Notes under the pieces: model-generated | What the model was told of the DNA's origin: nothing | The model's database searches: none | What the model saw: the letters and a program-made list of their open reading frames with translations, nothing else | In this document: piece by piece, positions 34,401 through 41,774 of the stretch | Layout: every line of letters starts with the position of its first letter | Position numbering within the stretch: the first letter of the stretch is position 1 | Source: Clostridia bacterium | GTDB taxonomy: Bacteria > Bacillota_A > Clostridia > Christensenellales > Aristaeellaceae | Direction of reading: 5' to 3' | Assembly: GCA_017399225.1 (NCBI GenBank) | Contig: JAFQEB010000087.1 | Span: 1 to 52,822, forward strand | Length of the DNA stretch: 52,822 nucleotides | Made by a program: the position numbers and the translations under genes

Positions 34401-34476
34401 AATATAACTCGCATGGAGGCTTGCGTCACGCTCAGACCCTGAGCGTTTGCCGCCTATGGCGCTCAGAATATGAGCG
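34401..34476 (-). promoter_or_regulatory. Promoter with two inverted-repeat operators
   Basis: Minus-strand promoter: GTGACG (34424-34429), 17-base spacer, TATATT (34401-34406). An operator ACGCTCAG-ACC-CTGAGCGT (34428-34446) touches the -35, and a second CGCTCA-N5-TGAGCG (34460-34476) lies 13 bases further upstream; half-sites are the same. Placement upstream of -35 fits an activator; overlap with -35 would also allow repression. Two further hairpins lie in the rest of the gap before cotH (GGCATAT/ATATGCC at 34526-34546 and TGCAGC/GCTGCA near 34594-34616). Confidence 0.6.
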
Positions 34477-34631
34477 TTGGAGGAAAATGCGTTCCTAAAA
34501 CATACCCCGGGTTCGGAAAAAGGCTGGCATATATTCCGCATATGCCCCGGCCGGAAAAAGGAGTTCGCCCCGATTTGTAGAATCATATCATCGTGCAGCC
34601 TGACGATATTGCTGCACGGAGGAGTGCCCGA

Positions 34632-36611
34632 ATGCTGAAGAAGCTCTGCGCGCTGGCGCTTTTGACGCTGCTGTTCCTGCCTGCGGACGCCCTGGCAGAC
34701 GTGGTCATCAATGAGGTGATGGCCTCCAACGGCATGTACGAAAACGAGAAATCCTATGACTGGGTCGAATTGTATAATGACTGCAAGAAGACGGTCGACC
34801 TGAGCGGATGGTTCCTGTCTGACGGCAAGAAGAACCTGCAGAAGTTCTGCTTCCCGTCGGGGACGAAGCTCAAGGCGGGCGCATACCTGACTGTATATTG
34901 CACCGGCGAGGACGGCATTGCCCCGGGGAAGGGCAGCACGTTCTATGCGCCCTTCAGCCTCTCCGCCGACGGAGAAACGCTTTACCTCTCCGATGGGGAG
35001 GTGCAGCTGGTACAGAAGCTGGAATTCCCCCGTCAGTATGGCAATGTCAGCTACGGTCTGCCCGTGGGCGGCGAGGTATACGGCTATTTTGAAAACGCCA
35101 CCCGCGGCAAGAAAAACGAAAAGACGGCATACGCAGCCCGCACGGAAAGCCCGGGCCTGCTGACTGCCGGCGGCTTCTATGCCGATGCGGTAACGGTGCA
35201 GGCCCGGCTGCCCGAAGGAGCAGTGCTGCGCTACACGACCGATGGCGAAACGCCCACGGCAAAGGATGCGCTGTTCCCGGCGGAGGGCCTGACGCTGACG
35301 AAGACCACCGCCCTGCGCATCCGGGCCTTCCGGGAAAACGAAGTGCCTTCTGCTGCGGTCAGCGCGACCTACTTTATCAACGACGACCCGCTGACGCCCA
35401 TCGTGTCCCTGGTGACGGACGACCAGTACCTTTTCAACCGCAAGACCGGCGCGCTGGTCAAGGGCAGCGGGGATACGCCCAATTACGCCAAGGAGCTTGA
35501 ATACCCGGTCAATATCGAGTATTTCAACCGGGAGGGGCAGTGCGAGATCAATCAGATGGGTACCTTCACGGCATCGGGTCACAGCGCGAGGCAGAATGCC
35601 CAGAAGTCCATCGCCCTCTATGCCCGCAAGGCCTATGGCAGCGATGAGTTTGCGTTCAACCCCTTCCCGACGCGGGATTATACCTCCTACAAGTCCCTGC
35701 TGCTGCGCGCGGCGAACTCGGATTTTTCCGCCACCCGCATCCGGGATATCGTGGCCTCCTCCCTGGCGGAAGGGGAGGGGCTCCTCTATCAGGATCATGT
35801 GGTCATCCAGGTGTATATCAACGGTGAATACTGGGGGCACTACAACCTGCGGGAGAAGATCAACAAGCATTTCATCGCTGCCTATGAGGGCGTGACGGAC
35901 GAGGACGCCATCGACAGCATCGATATCCTGGCCCGCACCGGCACGGATCGCTATACGCAGAACGGCGACAATGCGGACTGGCTGGAGCTGGCGGATTTCT
36001 GCGAGCGGAATGACCTGAACATCCCGGAAAACCTGGCATGGGTGGAGGAGCGGCTGGACATTGACAGCCTGTTCACTCACGCGGCCTATGAGATCATCCT
36101 GGGCAATGTGGACTTCACCAATGTTCGCGTCTACCGGGTGCCCGGCGGCAAGTGGAAGTATCTGCTCTTTGACGTGGAGGCCTGCTGGCGTGGGCTGGAT
36201 AAAACGCCGCTGGAATACTACATCAAGCCTGTCACCGGCAAGGTGCAGGGCTTCCGCCACGAGCCCCTCAACGCCCTTTTGAACGTGCCGGAGTACAAGG
36301 CGAAGTTCCTCGCCCGCGTGGCGGAGCTGCTGGAAATCCGCTTCCAGTGGCCCTATGTGGAGGCCCGGTTTGACGAGGTCATCGACCAGCTGGAGCCCAT
36401 CCTGCCGCGCCACATCGAGCGCTGGGACAATATGAAGCTGAAGAACTGGCACACCAACATCAGCGCCACCAAGTACTATGCCCGCGTGCGGCCCCGCAAG
36501 ATCCCGGAGCTGCTGCAAAAGGCGATGAAGCTCACGGACGAAGAGGTCGAAACGTACTTCGGCGAGGTGCTGACGCTGTTGGAGACGACCAACGCCAGGC
36601 CGGAGGAATAA
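34632..36611 (+). CDS. Secreted CotH-kinase family protein with lamin-tail and chitobiase-type domains
   Basis: A 659-residue extracellular protein. Signal peptide about 1-22 (LKKLCALALLTLLFLPADALA). A lamin-tail domain follows (about 23-135: VVINEVMASNG...YDWVELYND...DLSGWFLSD), then a chitobiase C-terminal-type repeat (about 170-245: VLRYTTDGETPTAKDALF), then the CotH domain (about 255-600) with YINGEYWGHYNLREKINKHF, GNVDFTNVRVYR and KYLLFDVEACW. CotH proteins are atypical protein kinases of spore coats and are also common in secreted clostridial proteins. GGAGGAG precedes ATG 34632. The gene ends at the duplicated terminator described below. Spore-coat role is possible but not shown. Confidence 0.9.
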   Translation: MLKKLCALALLTLLFLPADALADVVINEVMASNGMYENEKSYDWVELYNDCKKTVDLSGWFLSDGKKNLQKFCFPSGTKLKAGAYLTVYCTGEDGIAPGKGSTFYAPFSLSADGETLYLSDGEVQLVQKLEFPRQYGNVSYGLPVGGEVYGYFENATRGKKNEKTAYAARTESPGLLTAGGFYADAVTVQARLPEGAVLRYTTDGETPTAKDALFPAEGLTLTKTTALRIRAFRENEVPSAAVSATYFINDDPLTPIVSLVTDDQYLFNRKTGALVKGSGDTPNYAKELEYPVNIEYFNREGQCEINQMGTFTASGHSARQNAQKSIALYARKAYGSDEFAFNPFPTRDYTSYKSLLLRAANSDFSATRIRDIVASSLAEGEGLLYQDHVVIQVYINGEYWGHYNLREKINKHFIAAYEGVTDEDAIDSIDILARTGTDRYTQNGDNADWLELADFCERNDLNIPENLAWVEERLDIDSLFTHAAYEIILGNVDFTNVRVYRVPGGKWKYLLFDVEACWRGLDKTPLEYYIKPVTGKVQGFRHEPLNALLNVPEYKAKFLARVAELLEIRFQWPYVEARFDEVIDQLEPILPRHIERWDNMKLKNWHTNISATKYYARVRPRKIPELLQKAMKLTDEEVETYFGEVLTLLETTNARPEE

Positions 36612-36620
36612 TAGCAAAAA

Positions 36621-36649
36621 GGAACGCAGTCACATCCAGACTGCGTTCC
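36621..36649 (+). terminator. cotH terminator hairpin, proximal copy (no T tract)
   Basis: GGAACGCAGTC (36621-36631) pairs with GACTGCGTTCC (36639-36649), loop acatcca. AAAAA precedes it, but the hairpin is followed by tcaaagc instead of a T tract. An almost identical copy lies at 36864-36892. Confidence 0.8.
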
Positions 36650-36863
36650 TCAAAGCATCGACAAAGTGCTGAAGGCACTTTGTCGAGATATCGCACTCAC
36701 TCACTGGTCGAACAGCAAGCTGTTCTCCCGGCCGTTCGTTCGCGTAAGGAAGCTTTTCCTAACGGAAAAGCGCGAAAATCGCCGCGCATGTCGCCGATTT
36801 TCGATCTAAAGTCGAAGGGCTTGCGAGCCCTCCGACACCTCCCAGGGTTTGTCGATGGTCTGA
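36650..36863 (+). repeat. Terminator-nested structured element, family R2, copy A
   Basis: This 214-base element lies between two copies of the cotH terminator hairpin. It is a chain of hairpins: CGACAAAGTGC/GCACTTTGTCG (36659-36685), GAACAGC/GCTGTTC (about 36710-36725), GCTTTTCC/GGAAAAGC (about 36752-36771), CGAAAATCG/CGATTTTCG (36773-36803) and GGGCT/AGCCC (about 36818-36831). Its reverse complement matches copy B at 41521-41724; 48 bases (36773-36820) are identical. No gene is seen in the gap 36612-36914. Confidence 0.85.
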
Positions 36864-36892
36864 GGAACGCAGTCACATCCGGACTGCGTTCC
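36864..36892 (+). terminator. cotH terminator hairpin, distal copy (with T-rich tail)
   Basis: Same 29 bases as 36621-36649 with one loop change (acatccg). It is followed by ttctttg, the T-rich tail missing from the proximal copy. Confidence 0.8.
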
Positions 36893-36914
36893 TTCTTTGT
36901 TGTGCATCTGGTGA

Positions 36915-38498
36915 TCAGACAGGCTTTGCGGCCGTATCCTCGGAGGTCTTGTAGGCTTCCATGGCCTCCTCCAGGGTGTGGCCCTCGGCCATATAAGCCT
37001 TGCGGGCGATGTTGACGGCCTGGATCTCCTTCATCTTCGCGCCGGTAAGGCTGTAGCCCTTCATGGCCCACAGGGTCGCCAGCCAGGCGCTCATGGGGAT
37101 GACGCAGAACAGGATGATGATCACCCAGTTCATGCCGGGCGCGTAGGGGGTGTACTGGTCAGGCGTGCTGTTGATGCCGATGAAAGCCAGCGCGATGGTC
37201 AGCACCAGGGAGGCCAGGGAGGAGACCAGCTTATCCACCAGGGAGAACAGCGTGCCCATGATGCCGGGGATATACTTGCCGGAGCGGTAGGTCTCGTAGT
37301 CGGAGCAGTCCGCCACCATGGGGATGGGCATATCGGCGGTGGAGTAGTAGGCGCCATAGCCAATGCCGAAGAAGAGGATGAAGGCGATGGTGTACGGATT
37401 GATCGTCAGGCGGAAATCGCTGGAGAAGAGCGTCCCCTCGAACAGGGAGAGATTCACCGCGGGGTTGCCCGGCTGCCACATCAGCAGCAGTACCAGCACG
37501 CCCACATACATGATCAGCGCAACGGCCACGAACCGCTGCAGGGACGTTTTCTGGCCGTGCTTCTGGGAGGTGCGGATGGTCATGAGGAAGAAGGGGGCGG
37601 AGAAGGCGTAGCCGAGGATCATCATGGGCATATACAGGCCGTCGTAGTTGTTCATCATCGCGCCGTAGAGCATACACAGCACGGCCGTGTGCGTGGCGAT
37701 GGCCAGGGCCAGCTTGCAGCCCGCGCCGGCGACCATCAGGCGCTGCATGGGCTTGTTGCCGGCGATGATCGCAATGTATTCGCGGATCTTGACCCGCTCG
37801 GTCGTCTGGCTCAGGCCGAAGTACTTCGGCTGATCCTTCTCGGCGATGCCGATGACGGCCAGGATGGTCAGCACGATGGAGACGGCGATGCCGATGGGCG
37901 CAAATACGCGGTAGAACTCAGGCGAGTTATAGCCGCCCGTGGCTTTGCCAAGCATGGGGGCCAGGAACTGCATGGCGCCCATGCCAACCAGGGAGCCGAT
38001 GGTGTTGAACAGGGTGAACATGGGCCGCTGGTTGGGATCGTTGGTCAGCACCGTCTGACCGGAGCGGGTGCAGGAGGTCTGGAAGGTGTAGCCGATCACC
38101 CACAGGAAGTACAGGAGGATGAACAGGGTGTAACGCAGCCACATGAGGTTCTCGGGAACCAGGGGCGTGAGGACATACAGCGCCAGGATGCTGACTGCCA
38201 TGAGCAGGTTGCCCAGCACCATGTAGGGGCGGAACTTGCCGAAGCGGGTGACGGTGCGGTCGATCAGCGCGCCCAGGATGGGATCGGTGATCGCGTCGAA
38301 CACGCGCATGACCGTGATCATCGTGGAGACGAAGAAGGCCAGCATACCCAGCACGTTATCGCCGAAGTTGAGGATAAAATTCAGAACAAGAACGAAGTAC
38401 ACATTGGTGGCGCCGTTGTTCATGGGGAACAGCGCCAGCTGATAAAACTTGGCCCGGTTCATGCCGTTTTCGGCCTGGGGCGCAGCGGTCTTGGCCAT
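36915..38498 (-). CDS. GPH-family (MelB-like) sugar:cation symporter
   Basis: A 527-residue membrane protein with about twelve helices, of the glycoside-pentoside-hexuronide:cation symporter family. Evidence: FVSTMITVMRVFDAITDPILGALIDRTVTRFGKFRPYMVLGN, split here as the conserved DAITDPILGALIDRT and FGKFRPY motifs, and YSTADMPIPMVADCSDYETYRSGKY in the second half (A-D-x-x-DYE-xxTG-type). A C-terminal cytoplasmic segment of about 50 residues follows the last helix. It lies 30 bases downstream of the GH2 glycosidase gene in the same direction; such pairs import and hydrolyse beta-galactosides or beta-glucuronides. GGAGGC precedes the ATG. Confidence 0.9.
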   Translation of the reverse strand: MAKTAAPQAENGMNRAKFYQLALFPMNNGATNVYFVLVLNFILNFGDNVLGMLAFFVSTMITVMRVFDAITDPILGALIDRTVTRFGKFRPYMVLGNLLMAVSILALYVLTPLVPENLMWLRYTLFILLYFLWVIGYTFQTSCTRSGQTVLTNDPNQRPMFTLFNTIGSLVGMGAMQFLAPMLGKATGGYNSPEFYRVFAPIGIAVSIVLTILAVIGIAEKDQPKYFGLSQTTERVKIREYIAIIAGNKPMQRLMVAGAGCKLALAIATHTAVLCMLYGAMMNNYDGLYMPMMILGYAFSAPFFLMTIRTSQKHGQKTSLQRFVAVALIMYVGVLVLLLMWQPGNPAVNLSLFEGTLFSSDFRLTINPYTIAFILFFGIGYGAYYSTADMPIPMVADCSDYETYRSGKYIPGIMGTLFSLVDKLVSSLASLVLTIALAFIGINSTPDQYTPYAPGMNWVIIILFCVIPMSAWLATLWAMKGYSLTGAKMKEIQAVNIARKAYMAEGHTLEEAMEAYKTSEDTAAKPV

Positions 38499-38528
38499 AA
38501 GGGGAAGCCTCCTTTGCAGTGCGTGAGA

Positions 38529-40448
38529 TCAGACCCAGTTGGATTTTTGAGCGTTCTTCTTTTTCGGCAGCTTGTAGGCCGGATCGGGCTTGTCAGCACG
38601 GCGGAACACGGCCTCGTCGCGGCAGCTGCCGGAAACGGCCTCCACCCGGAGTTCGCCCGTCAGCGGGACGCGGAAGGTGAAAACATGGTCGTCGCGGGTC
38701 TGGCTGGCAAAGGGCTTGCCGTTGACGAGCAGCTCCACCGTTTCCTCGGTGGAATACACCTTGATGGTGGTCACGCGATCCGTGCGGTTCACATATCGCT
38801 TGGAGCAGATATGCACGAATTTCTCCTTCGACCACCAGGCTTTGTAGAGATAGAAGCTGTCCTTCTTGATCTTCCGGTCGAAGGTGATCAGGCCCTTGTG
38901 GTTCATGCCGGGCTCGCCGCCCTGATCGCGGGCGTCGGCTGCAAAATCGAACATATTCCACACATGGGTGGCCCACATGTAGGGATGGCGCTGGAAGCAC
39001 TTGACCATGAACTCGTGGTACTTGGCCTGATACTCCTCGGTGTGGTCGTTGCGGCGGGGATGGGAGGAATGCAGGTTGGGCATACCCTCGGCGCCGTATT
39101 CGCTGTAGCCCAAGGGCGTCCTGGGGTAGCACAGGTGGAAGAAGCCGATCCACAGATCGTTGAGGAAGAGCCCCGGCACATACCAGCCCAGGTACAGGTT
39201 CCAGCTGACCACGTCGGTGATGTGGGCCACGGGGTTGAAGGGGCCGCACATGGCATAGCAGGCCAGGGTGGTGAAGCGGCTGGGGTCGGTCTCGTGGATC
39301 AGGTCGTTGAGGACGTGGTGGTTGTCCAGCATGTCCTTCTTGTCCTTCGTGGAGATGGTGATCTCGTTGGACACGCCCCAGCAGACGATGCAGGCATGGT
39401 TGTAGTTCTGCTCGATCAGCTCCTGCATCTGGCTGATGGTGTTTTCCCGGCCGCCCGGCATATGCTCGGAGATGTAGGGGATCTCCGCCCAGACGACCAT
39501 GCCGTACCTGTCGCACAGGTCGTAGAAATACTGATCGTGCTGATAGTGGGCCAGTCGGACGGTGTTGCAGCCCATCTCGGCGATGAGGGCCATATCCTCC
39601 TCGTGATGCTCCCTGGTGATGGCATTTCCCAGCCCCTTGCGGTCCTGGTGGCGGCTGACGCCGTGCAGGGGGTAGGGCTGATCGTTGAGGATGAAGCCGA
39701 TCTTGGGATCGACCCGGAAGGAGCGCACGCCGAAGGGGATGTCCAGCTGGTCGGTGACGGCTCCGTCAAAAACGACCTGAGCGCGGCAGGTGTACAGGTA
39801 GGGATCATCCACGCCGTGCCAGCGGCGGGCCTTGTCCATGACGATGGTGCAGTCGGCGCCCTTGCCGGCAGCAACGGTATTGCCATCGGCATCCAGCAGC
39901 GTGATGACGACGTCGCCCATGGTCGCGCGGCTCTGTACGCGAACCATCGCGCCCTCACCCTCGGGGGTGGGGGTCACGCGGATGCCGCAGGAGCCCAGAT
40001 GATCCAGCGCGAAGTGGGCCTTGTTGACCACCAGCAGCCGTACGCCGCGGTAGATGCCGCCGTAGAAGGTGAAATCGGCCTTCTGGGGGTAGACCCGGTC
40101 GTTGACGCTGTTGTCGGCCAGGACGACAAGGTGGTTTTCGGCTTGCAGGAGGCCGGTGATCTCCGCCCGGAAGGTGGCGTAGCCGCCGTCGTGCCGGCAC
40201 AGCTCCTGGCCGTTGAGGCTGACGACTGCGGAGGAGTTGACGCCGTCAAACTCCAGCCACACCTCTTCCTCCTGACTGAAGGCCGGGGCGGGGAAGGTGT
40301 GCTCATACCGGCAGCAGCCGCGCCGGTAATCGTTGCCGCCGTCCTGGCCGTCCAGGTTGTTCCAAGTATGGGGCAGGTCGATATGCCTGGATTGACCGTC
40401 CATGTCGGTGAACAGCCAGTCCTGGTTGATGTCAATCGTAAGTCTCAT
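38529..40448 (-). CDS. Family 2 glycoside hydrolase (beta-galactosidase/beta-glucuronidase type)
   Basis: A 639-residue enzyme. The N-terminal sugar-binding (jelly-roll) domain starts MRLTIDINQDWLFTDMDG and includes DLPHTWNN. An Ig-like domain follows (about 165-270), then the TIM barrel. The acid/base residue is the glutamate in CWGVSNE (near 380), and the nucleophile lies in YSEYGAEG (near 460). It resembles short GH2 enzymes of gut clostridia without the long C-terminal LacZ domain. There is no signal peptide, so the substrate must be imported, in line with the GPH transporter downstream. The start at 40448 follows AAGGAG. Sugar specificity cannot be fixed from sequence. Confidence 0.92.
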   Translation of the reverse strand: MRLTIDINQDWLFTDMDGQSRHIDLPHTWNNLDGQDGGNDYRRGCCRYEHTFPAPAFSQEEEVWLEFDGVNSSAVVSLNGQELCRHDGGYATFRAEITGLLQAENHLVVLADNSVNDRVYPQKADFTFYGGIYRGVRLLVVNKAHFALDHLGSCGIRVTPTPEGEGAMVRVQSRATMGDVVITLLDADGNTVAAGKGADCTIVMDKARRWHGVDDPYLYTCRAQVVFDGAVTDQLDIPFGVRSFRVDPKIGFILNDQPYPLHGVSRHQDRKGLGNAITREHHEEDMALIAEMGCNTVRLAHYQHDQYFYDLCDRYGMVVWAEIPYISEHMPGGRENTISQMQELIEQNYNHACIVCWGVSNEITISTKDKKDMLDNHHVLNDLIHETDPSRFTTLACYAMCGPFNPVAHITDVVSWNLYLGWYVPGLFLNDLWIGFFHLCYPRTPLGYSEYGAEGMPNLHSSHPRRNDHTEEYQAKYHEFMVKCFQRHPYMWATHVWNMFDFAADARDQGGEPGMNHKGLITFDRKIKKDSFYLYKAWWSKEKFVHICSKRYVNRTDRVTTIKVYSTEETVELLVNGKPFASQTRDDHVFTFRVPLTGELRVEAVSGSCRDEAVFRRADKPDPAYKLPKKKNAQKSNWV

Positions 40449-40573
40449 GCAGTTCTCCTTGACTTCATTGCTGAAATTGGAATGGGTCACAACTGTTATA
40501 CCAATAATCTACCATATATTTTACGGAAATGAAAGAGACAATTTCACCTTTTTTTGAACAAGGCAAGAGAAAA

Positions 40574-40603
40574 GCTCTGTACGGGCAAGAATCCGTACAG
40601 AGC
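40574..40603 (-). terminator. Terminator of the ZIP transporter gene
   Basis: GCTCTGTACGG (40574-40584) pairs perfectly with CCGTACAGAGC (40593-40603). On the minus strand TTTTCTCTT follows. It isolates the ZIP gene from the GH2 promoter; the region 40449-40573 contains that promoter, possibly TTGTCT-N17-TATATG on the minus strand, which I rate as weak. Confidence 0.85.
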
Positions 40604-40621
40604 GCAGGTTGATGAAGGTGA

Positions 40622-41404
40622 TTATCCAAGAACGATATCCAGCACCATCATCACAGAAAAGCCCACGGCGAAGAGTACCGTGCCGATGTGGGAGTGTTCG
40701 CCTTCGGACATTTCGGGGATCAGCTCCTCTACGACGACGTAGAGCATGGCGCCGGCGGCGAAGGCCAGCAGATAGGGCAGGGCGGGGAGGATCAGCTCTG
40801 CGGCCAGCAGCGTCAGCACGGCGCCCAGGGGCTCGACAATGCCGGAGAGCGCGCCCATGGCGAAGGCCTTGCCGCGCCCCATGCCCTCATCCCTGAGGGG
40901 GATGGAGATGATCGCGCCCTCGGGGAAGTTCTGGATCGCGATGCCCAGGGACAGCGTCACCGCCGCTGCGGCGCTGATGCCCGCATCCCCGGCCAGCATA
41001 CCCGCCAGCACTGCGCCCACAGCCATGCCCTCGGGCAGGTTGTGCAGCGCCACGGCCAGCACCATCATGGAGGAGCGCTTCAGCTTGCAGCTGGGGCCCT
41101 CGGCGCATTGGGCGTTCATGTGCAGGTGGGGGATGACTTTGTCCAGCAGCATCAGGAACAGGAAGCCCAGCCACAGGCCGACCAGCGCAGGCAGGAAGGC
41201 AAGCTTGCCCATCCCGGCTGCCTGCTCCATGCTGGGGATGATCAGCCCCCACACGGAGGCTGCGACCATCACGCCCGCCGCGAAGCCCGTCAGCGCCCGC
41301 TGAAAAGCCCGGGGCAGGGATCTCCTCACAAAGAAAACGCTGGCTGCACCCAGGGTCGTGCCCAGAAAAGGAACCATGATCTCACGGATGATCTCGCCGG
41401 TCAT
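40622..41404 (-). CDS. ZIP-family divalent metal transporter
   Basis: A 260-residue membrane protein with eight predicted helices. The metal-site motifs are in helices 4 and 5: VALHNLPEGMAVG and IAIQNFPEGAIISIPL, as in bacterial ZupT/GufA-type zinc transporters. A histidine-containing segment before helix 4 (PHLHMNAQCAEGPSCKLKR) may bind metal. ZIP proteins import zinc and sometimes iron or manganese. The start at 41404 (MTGEIIREI) is chosen because GAGGTG lies upstream and the transcription start would leave almost no leader for the upstream ATG at 41434. Confidence 0.9.
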   Translation of the reverse strand: MTGEIIREIMVPFLGTTLGAASVFFVRRSLPRAFQRALTGFAAGVMVAASVWGLIIPSMEQAAGMGKLAFLPALVGLWLGFLFLMLLDKVIPHLHMNAQCAEGPSCKLKRSSMMVLAVALHNLPEGMAVGAVLAGMLAGDAGISAAAAVTLSLGIAIQNFPEGAIISIPLRDEGMGRGKAFAMGALSGIVEPLGAVLTLLAAELILPALPYLLAFAAGAMLYVVVEELIPEMSEGEHSHIGTVLFAVGFSVMMVLDIVLG

Positions 41405-41442
41405 AGGAAGCACCTCGTCATTTGCCGTATTCATCAGGATAA

Positions 41443-41458
41443 TGTCGAAATAATTATA
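41443..41458 (-). promoter_or_regulatory. ZIP gene -10 with an adjacent 0A box
   Basis: On the minus strand TATAAT (41453-41458) is followed 3 bases later by TTCGACA (41443-41449), which read on the plus strand is a perfect Spo0A box TGTCGAA. The -35 is poor. The box would cover the transcription start, a repressor position. A 7-base match can occur by chance a handful of times in this window. Confidence 0.4.
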
Positions 41459-41490
41459 CCACGAAAAATGGCGAACGAAACACAAAAAAA

Positions 41491-41520
41491 GGCTCTTCTG
41501 CGTATTTGCAGAAGAACCCT
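41491..41520 (-). terminator. Terminator hairpin of the FMN-bind-like gene, distal copy (with T7 tail)
   Basis: The stem ggctcttctgc/gcagaagaaccct-type (41491-41520) reads on the minus strand as a hairpin followed by TTTTTTTG (41484-41490). A copy with one base difference is at 41725-41754. Confidence 0.8.
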
Positions 41521-41724
41521 CAGATTGTCAACAACCCCAGGGAGGTGTCGGAGGGCCGCAGGCCCTTCGACTTTAGATCGAAAATCGGCGACATGCGCGG
41601 CGATTTTCGTGCTTTTCCGTCAGGAAAAGCTTCCTTACGCGGAGGAACGGCCGGGAGCGTAGCGACCAGTGACGGAGCGCAGCTCTCTCGAAAAAGTGCC
41701 TAAAGCACTTTTCGACACGCAGAA
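41521..41724 (-). repeat. Terminator-nested structured element, family R2, copy B
   Basis: A 204-base element between two copies of the local terminator hairpin. Read on the minus strand it matches copy A (36650-36863) through most of its length, with a 48-base identical core (41562-41609). Hairpins are kept: GGGCC/GGCCC (about 41552-41565), CGAAAATCG/CGATTTTCG (about 41579-41609), GCTTTTCC/GGAAAAGC (about 41611-41630), CGAAAAAGTGC/GCACTTTTCG (about 41689-41714). The first hairpin stem differs from copy A (AAAAGTGC versus CAAAGTGC) on both sides, keeping pairing. No gene is seen in the gap 41405-41774. Confidence 0.85.
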
Positions 41725-41754
41725 GGCTCTTCTGCGTATTTGCAGAAGAGCCCT
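41725..41754 (-). terminator. Terminator hairpin of the FMN-bind-like gene, proximal copy (no T tract)
   Basis: GGCTCTTCTGC (41725-41735) pairs with GCAGAAGAGCC (41742-41752). On the minus strand it lies 20 bases after the gene's stop and is followed by ttctgcgtgtcg, without a T run. Confidence 0.8.
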
Positions 41755-41774
41755 GAAAGGTACCGGTCGGGAGA

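Noticed and set aside
34350..36617. Long minus-strand open frame upstream of the 78-residue gene, across cotH
   Set aside because: Antisense to cotH with no family motif. Only the last 78 codons have their own ribosome site and promoter.
36978..40532. An open frame of over 1100 codons on the plus strand across the transporter and GH2 genes
   Set aside because: It is antisense to two genes with clear family motifs; the translation is low-complexity (His, Gly, Ala, Val, Asp rich) as expected for the shadow frame of GC-rich genes.
41506..41703. Possible small protein in the R2 element (FDFRSKIGDMRGDFRAFP readable in both copies)
   Set aside because: The reading comes from the 48-base conserved hairpin core, has no convincing ribosome site, and diverges outside it; structure rather than coding explains the conservation.
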